Below are positions 32,696 through 36,195 of a stretch of 36,195 bases of DNA, piece after piece. Origin of the DNA: Tannerella sp. (lineage in GTDB: Bacteria; Bacteroidota; Bacteroidia; Bacteroidales; Tannerellaceae); contig JAITMM010000231.1 in NCBI GenBank assembly GCA_031277335.1, forward strand, positions 1-36,195, written 5' to 3'. The notes under the pieces are model-generated. The model saw nothing but the letters and a program-made list of their open reading frames with translations. It had not been told where the DNA came from and did no database searches. How positions within the stretch are numbered: the stretch's first letter is position 1; each line of letters begins with the position of its first letter. The position numbers and the translations under genes are program-made.

Positions 32696-33373
32696 ATGAA
32701 ACGTAGTGAAATTAATCAAATTGTGGCCAATGCAAAAGCATTTATGACTGAGCGTAAGTTCTTTCTGCCCGTGTGGGCATACTGGAATGTGGACGACTGG
32801 CGAAAAAACAAGTCGGGCGCAAGTGAAGTAATAGACAATATGCTCGGATGGGACATCACCGACTTCGGATCGGGGGACTTCTATCGTAGAGGGCTGTTTC
32901 TCTTCACTTTGCGAAACGGGAAGTATAACGTAGATCAAAAGACGTATGCCGAAAAAGTCATGATAGTGGAGGAAAACCAGGAGACGCCGATGCACTTTCA
33001 CTGGTCCAAGATGGAAGATATTATCAATCGGGGCGGCGGTGATTTCGTTATAGAGCTTTATAACTCAACGCCTTCCGATGAATTTGCAGATACTCCTGTC
33101 ACGTTCAAGGTTGACGGCGTCGTCCATACGGTCGAGGCCGGAGGCACCATCGTGTTGAAGCCGGGACAAAGTATTTGCCTCGAACAAGGTGTGTATCACC
33201 GGTTTTACGCCAAAGGCGGAACGGGAAAAGTATTGGTCGGCGAGGTAAGTAAAGTCAATGATGACATGTCGGATAACCGTTTTTATGAGCCTGTAGGGCG
33301 ATTCCCTGATATTGAAGAAGATGCCGCCCCCATCCACCTGCTGGTATCTGACTACGGAAAATTCTTAAACTGA
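32696..33373 (+). CDS. D-lyxose/D-mannose-type ketol-isomerase
   Basis: 225 aa from ATG at 32696; the open frame back to 32657 adds no conserved sequence. The fold is a cupin with the metal site in MHFHWSKMEDIINRGGG (His100, His102, Glu107) and His168 in EQGVYHRFY, as in D-lyxose isomerases (DUF1498 group), which convert D-lyxose to D-xylulose or D-mannose to D-fructose. It starts a three-gene unit. Its stop codon overlaps the kinase start (TGATG). Which sugar is used is not decided by sequence. Confidence 0.88.
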   Translation: MKRSEINQIVANAKAFMTERKFFLPVWAYWNVDDWRKNKSGASEVIDNMLGWDITDFGSGDFYRRGLFLFTLRNGKYNVDQKTYAEKVMIVEENQETPMHFHWSKMEDIINRGGGDFVIELYNSTPSDEFADTPVTFKVDGVVHTVEAGGTIVLKPGQSICLEQGVYHRFYAKGGTGKVLVGEVSKVNDDMSDNRFYEPVGRFPDIEEDAAPIHLLVSDYGKFLN

Positions 33374-34581
33374 TGGATAAGAAATTAATTATTTCAGGTA
33401 CAGGCTGTGCATTAGTTGACTATCTTTACAAACCGGTTTACTTTACGGATGAAAAATTCAGCCGTTTCATGTCATTGAAACCGGGAGACGGCGGCTTGTC
33501 TCCCGGCAAACTTGTCTTTAGCGAAGAGTTTGAAAAGTTCTCCGGAGAAGACTATCTTGCTGCAAGGGAGCGGATTACAAATGGACAGCCGCCTGTTGCA
33601 CAAAATATCGGCGGCCCGTCAATCGTATCTCTGATACACGTGGCGCAAATGCTGGCGAGGCTTCCGGCAGAAGTCCGGTTTTATGGCAGTAAAGGCCGGG
33701 ATGCCGGAGCTGATTTTATCGATGAACGGCTGAAACTGACGCCATTAAAAATAGGCAAATATAAAACGGCCAACCATTACACGCCTTTTACAGATGTGCT
33801 GTCCGACCCGTCGTATGACAACGGACACGGGGAGCGAATCTTTATCAACAATATCGGCGCCGCATGGGAAATGTATCCGGAAGATTTGGACGATGATTTT
33901 TTTAAAAGCGATATTGTTGTTTTCGGCGGGACGGCGCTTGTCCCTAATATTCACCGTTCCTTGAGCGAACTGCTTATTAAATCCAAAGATAATCATGCTA
34001 TTACAGTTGTGAATACTGTCTATGATTTCCTGAATGAAAAACAAAGTCCCGATGCCCCTTGGCCTCTTGGCAACAGAATTGATTCATACCGGCTTATCGA
34101 CTTACTGATAACTGATATGGAGGAAGCCCTCAGGCTAAGCGGGCAACCTTCGATCCATCAAGCACTTGATTTTTTCAAGGCGATCGGAATTGGCGCATCT
34201 ATCGTCACGCATGGAGCTAATCCCGTTTATTATTATTCTCAAAATAAGCTGTTTGGCCGGATTGAAGGCTGTCAGTCGGTTTCTTCAAAAGTCGTGGAAA
34301 CGCTTGCCCGTAATCCCGAACTGGCAGGCGATACAACAGGATGCGGCGATAATTTTACGGGGGGAGTAATTGCTTCGATGGCCGAACAAATCATGCAGGG
34401 ACTTCAACCTGGCGAAAACGGTTTTTCTAATGCCGGAAAAAATGTATTGTTGGACTTTGAAGACGCCATTGCACATGGAATTGCGTCCGGCGGATACACC
34501 TGTTTTTATCACGGAGGGACATTCTACGAAGAATTTCCCGGTCAGAAACGCCAACTGATTGAGCCGTATTACAAAAATTGA
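33373..34581 (+). CDS. PfkB-family carbohydrate kinase, long form
   Basis: 402 aa, longer than the usual 300-340. The N-terminal sugar-binding region has AQNIGGPSIVSLIHVAQMLA, and the C-terminal ATP-binding and catalytic signature is DTTGCGDNFTGG with the catalytic Asp326. An extra stretch around 30-70 (SLKPGDGGLSPGKL) accounts for part of the added length. PfkB kinases phosphorylate sugars or nucleosides. The context suggests a ketose such as fructose or xylulose (inference). It overlaps the isomerase stop by one base and is followed after one base by the dehydrogenase GTG start, so all three should be made in fixed proportion. Confidence 0.9.
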   Translation: MDKKLIISGTGCALVDYLYKPVYFTDEKFSRFMSLKPGDGGLSPGKLVFSEEFEKFSGEDYLAARERITNGQPPVAQNIGGPSIVSLIHVAQMLARLPAEVRFYGSKGRDAGADFIDERLKLTPLKIGKYKTANHYTPFTDVLSDPSYDNGHGERIFINNIGAAWEMYPEDLDDDFFKSDIVVFGGTALVPNIHRSLSELLIKSKDNHAITVVNTVYDFLNEKQSPDAPWPLGNRIDSYRLIDLLITDMEEALRLSGQPSIHQALDFFKAIGIGASIVTHGANPVYYYSQNKLFGRIEGCQSVSSKVVETLARNPELAGDTTGCGDNFTGGVIASMAEQIMQGLQPGENGFSNAGKNVLLDFEDAIAHGIASGGYTCFYHGGTFYEEFPGQKRQLIEPYYKN

Positions 34582-34582
34582 A

Positions 34583-35728
34583 GTGGTTAATCTTCTCAAA
34601 ATCATTGTTTTTGGAGCCGGACGAATCGGACGGTCATTTATAGGTCAGGTATTTAATCGATCCGGCTACGAAGTGGTATTTGTGGATATCAACCGGTCAC
34701 TCATTGACTTGATCAATCTTCACAAAAAGTATAAGGTAGTCGTCAAGGGCGAATCCTCGGATCAAGTTCTTTGGATTGAGGATGTTAGAGGCGTATGGCT
34801 GAACGATACGGACAAGGTGGCAGACGAATTGTCCGGCGCAGGCTTGGCTTCGCTTTCGGTTGGGCAACAAGGCCTCTCTGCTGCCATGCCTGCATTAGCC
34901 AAAGCCCTGATTATAAGACGTCAACAGCACGGTGATATCCCATTGGATATTATAATTGCCGAAAATATGCGAAATGCCGATGTGTATATCAGGGAAGAAC
35001 TGATGAAATATTTACCGACGGATTATCCTGTGCATCAGTTAGTTGGTCTGATAGAAACAAGTATCGGCAAGATGGTGCCCCTGATGACCCGCAAAGATAT
35101 GGAGGAAGACCCGCTGCAGGTCTTTGCTGAATCTTATAACTCGCTGATAGTGGATAGGAAAGGATTTAAAAACGTGTTGCCTGACGTACCTTTCCTCGCT
35201 CCAAAAGAGAATATAAAGGCTTGGGTAGACCGGAAATTATTTATACACAACCTCGGCCATGCCACGGTTGCCTATATAGGCTATCAGGCTCATCCATCGG
35301 CTACATATATCTGTGAATTACTGGAAGATAGCGGTATTTATCAAATGGCAACGCAGACCATGCTACAATCTGCCAAAATCCTTATGGCCTTGTATCCCAA
35401 TGAATTTACGCAGGATCAATTGGACGAACATATCGACGATTTATTGCAGCGATTTATGAATAAAAGCTTAGGTGATACTGTTTTTCGCGTCGGTTGCGAT
35501 CTGTATCGCAAGTTAGGGCCTGAAGACCGTTTGGCAGCGCCTGTACATGCAGCTATCAGCCTTGACAAACCTTACAACCTGATACTCAACGCTATCAAGG
35601 CGGCAATTCATTTTCACGCCACCGATGAAAACGGTCAATATTTCCCGTCGGACATTCGATTCTTTCAGGAAGCCGAAAAGGGTACGCAATATATTTTGGA
35701 GAATATTTGCAGAATTAATGAATGTTAA
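34583..35728 (+). CDS. Mannitol-1-phosphate 5-dehydrogenase-like polyol-phosphate dehydrogenase
   Basis: 381 aa from GTG at 34583; an in-frame TTG at 34559 would overlap the kinase gene. The NAD-binding motif GAGRIGRSFIG (11-21) and the family signature K-x4-N-x2-H in RKLFIHNLGHATVAYIGY (Lys218, Asn223, His226) place it in the polyol-specific long-chain dehydrogenases. Family members interconvert mannitol-1-phosphate and fructose-6-phosphate. No phosphotransferase system is seen, so the kinase next to it may supply the phosphate (inference). Related substrates such as arabinitol phosphate are possible. The gene ends 6 bp from the opposing symporter gene. Confidence 0.87.
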   Translation: MVNLLKIIVFGAGRIGRSFIGQVFNRSGYEVVFVDINRSLIDLINLHKKYKVVVKGESSDQVLWIEDVRGVWLNDTDKVADELSGAGLASLSVGQQGLSAAMPALAKALIIRRQQHGDIPLDIIIAENMRNADVYIREELMKYLPTDYPVHQLVGLIETSIGKMVPLMTRKDMEEDPLQVFAESYNSLIVDRKGFKNVLPDVPFLAPKENIKAWVDRKLFIHNLGHATVAYIGYQAHPSATYICELLEDSGIYQMATQTMLQSAKILMALYPNEFTQDQLDEHIDDLLQRFMNKSLGDTVFRVGCDLYRKLGPEDRLAAPVHAAISLDKPYNLILNAIKAAIHFHATDENGQYFPSDIRFFQEAEKGTQYILENICRINEC

Positions 35729-35734
35729 ACTCGC

Positions 35735-36195
35735 TCAACGCCGTTTTTTCGTCAATATCCACAACCCCATAAACGTAAATAAAGCATTGATAAGCAGCAG
35801 TTCGTAGCTGAACTGATAGCCATTGAACAACCGTTCGGAAAAATGCTGCAACACATAACACAGGATGGGCGACACGATGGCAACAACAGGAATCCACCTG
35901 TCATAGACACGTTGCTTCATAAAAATGCCGAAAGCGAACATGCCGACTATCGGTCCGTAAGTATATCCGGCCAAAGTATATACAGCATTGATTACCGTTG
36001 TGTTATTGAGGAGATTAAAGATAAAAATCACAAGTCCCATCACCGCAGCCATCCCAAAATGCACACGCTTGCGAAACTTCCGCACCTCATCCTCGCCTTT
36101 CCCCTCAATACCAAGAATATCAATCGTAAACGAAGTGGTCAGCGCCGTGAGCGCCGACCCGGCAGCCGCATAAGCCGACGAAATCAGCCCCACGA
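35735..36195 (-). CDS. Sodium:solute symporter, C-terminal part (5' end outside window)
   Basis: About 153 residues are visible. They contain the late conserved part of the SSS family (ISSAYAAAGSALTALTTSFTIDILGI, helix 8-9 region), followed by at least three further membrane spans and a basic end (LTKKRR). Such carriers move sugars, acids or amino acids with Na+. It is convergent with the isomerase-kinase-dehydrogenase genes and 6 bp apart, so it is not in their operon, but may be functionally linked. The true start lies outside the window; the GTG at 36193 is an internal codon. Confidence 0.88.
   Translation of the reverse strand, partial: VGLISSAYAAAGSALTALTTSFTIDILGIEGKGEDEVRKFRKRVHFGMAAVMGLVIFIFNLLNNTTVINAVYTLAGYTYGPIVGMFAFGIFMKQRVYDRWIPVVAIVSPILCYVLQHFSERLFNGYQFSYELLLINALFTFMGLWILTKKRR

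Overview
The window looks like a chromosomal segment from a member of the Bacteroidales (Bacteroidota). The evidence is the NVEALA-type peptides, DUF4221 and DUF1573 lipoproteins, a CarboxypepD-regulatory outer-surface protein, InlB/Listeria-Bacteroides repeats with a type 9-like C-terminal sorting domain, a galM-MFS-galK operon, and many promoters of the Bacteroidota type (TTTG, about 19-20 nt, TAnnTTTG). A family or genus cannot be fixed from the sequence alone; no rRNA, tRNA, CRISPR array or transposase was seen, and no gene-free stretch exceeds 300 bases.

Region 1 (1-4740, minus strand) is the most unusual part. A tandem-HTH regulator lies upstream of a thioredoxin-like/DUF1573 lipoprotein, a Cys-rich NVEALA-type secreted peptide, a DUF4221 lipoprotein, a signal peptidase I and a second, near-identical peptide gene cut by the window edge. 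It reads as a dedicated system for producing, processing and perhaps oxidatively folding small exported peptides; its function is unknown.

Region 2 (4875-10176) holds housekeeping genes: proS, panB, a HigB toxin with an antitoxin gene that seems to stop before its DNA-binding domain, a LemA/HtpX-like pair and a free-standing tRNA-editing protein. Region 3 (10308-14162) is a large secreted repeat protein with its own promoter and a strong terminator. Region 4 (14196-20080) carries a 2-oxo acid dehydrogenase E2 and E3 (no E1 in the window), then a DUF1858/DUF2249-like protein overlapping a quinol-type nitric oxide reductase. Region 5 (20248-23875) is the galactose operon.

Region 6 (23950-27867) contains a LEA-like lipoprotein, a PIN-domain toxin-antitoxin pair and an ABC transporter operon whose GntR regulator is third of four genes. 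Region 7 (27878-32590, minus) has an FkbM methyltransferase with kdsB, an AAA/DUF4143 ATPase and a surface protein. Region 8 (32696-36195) encodes a lyxose/mannose-type isomerase, a PfkB kinase and a mannitol-1-phosphate dehydrogenase-like enzyme in one tightly packed operon, facing a truncated sodium:solute symporter gene.

A recurrent oddity is a set of 7- and 8-bp tandem arrays at gene junctions (6421-6552, 9661-9709, 15614-15690, 17056-17103, 17184-17254 and a short one near 23920). They abut stop codons and lie just upstream of starts; one of them supplies the end of the E2 coding sequence.
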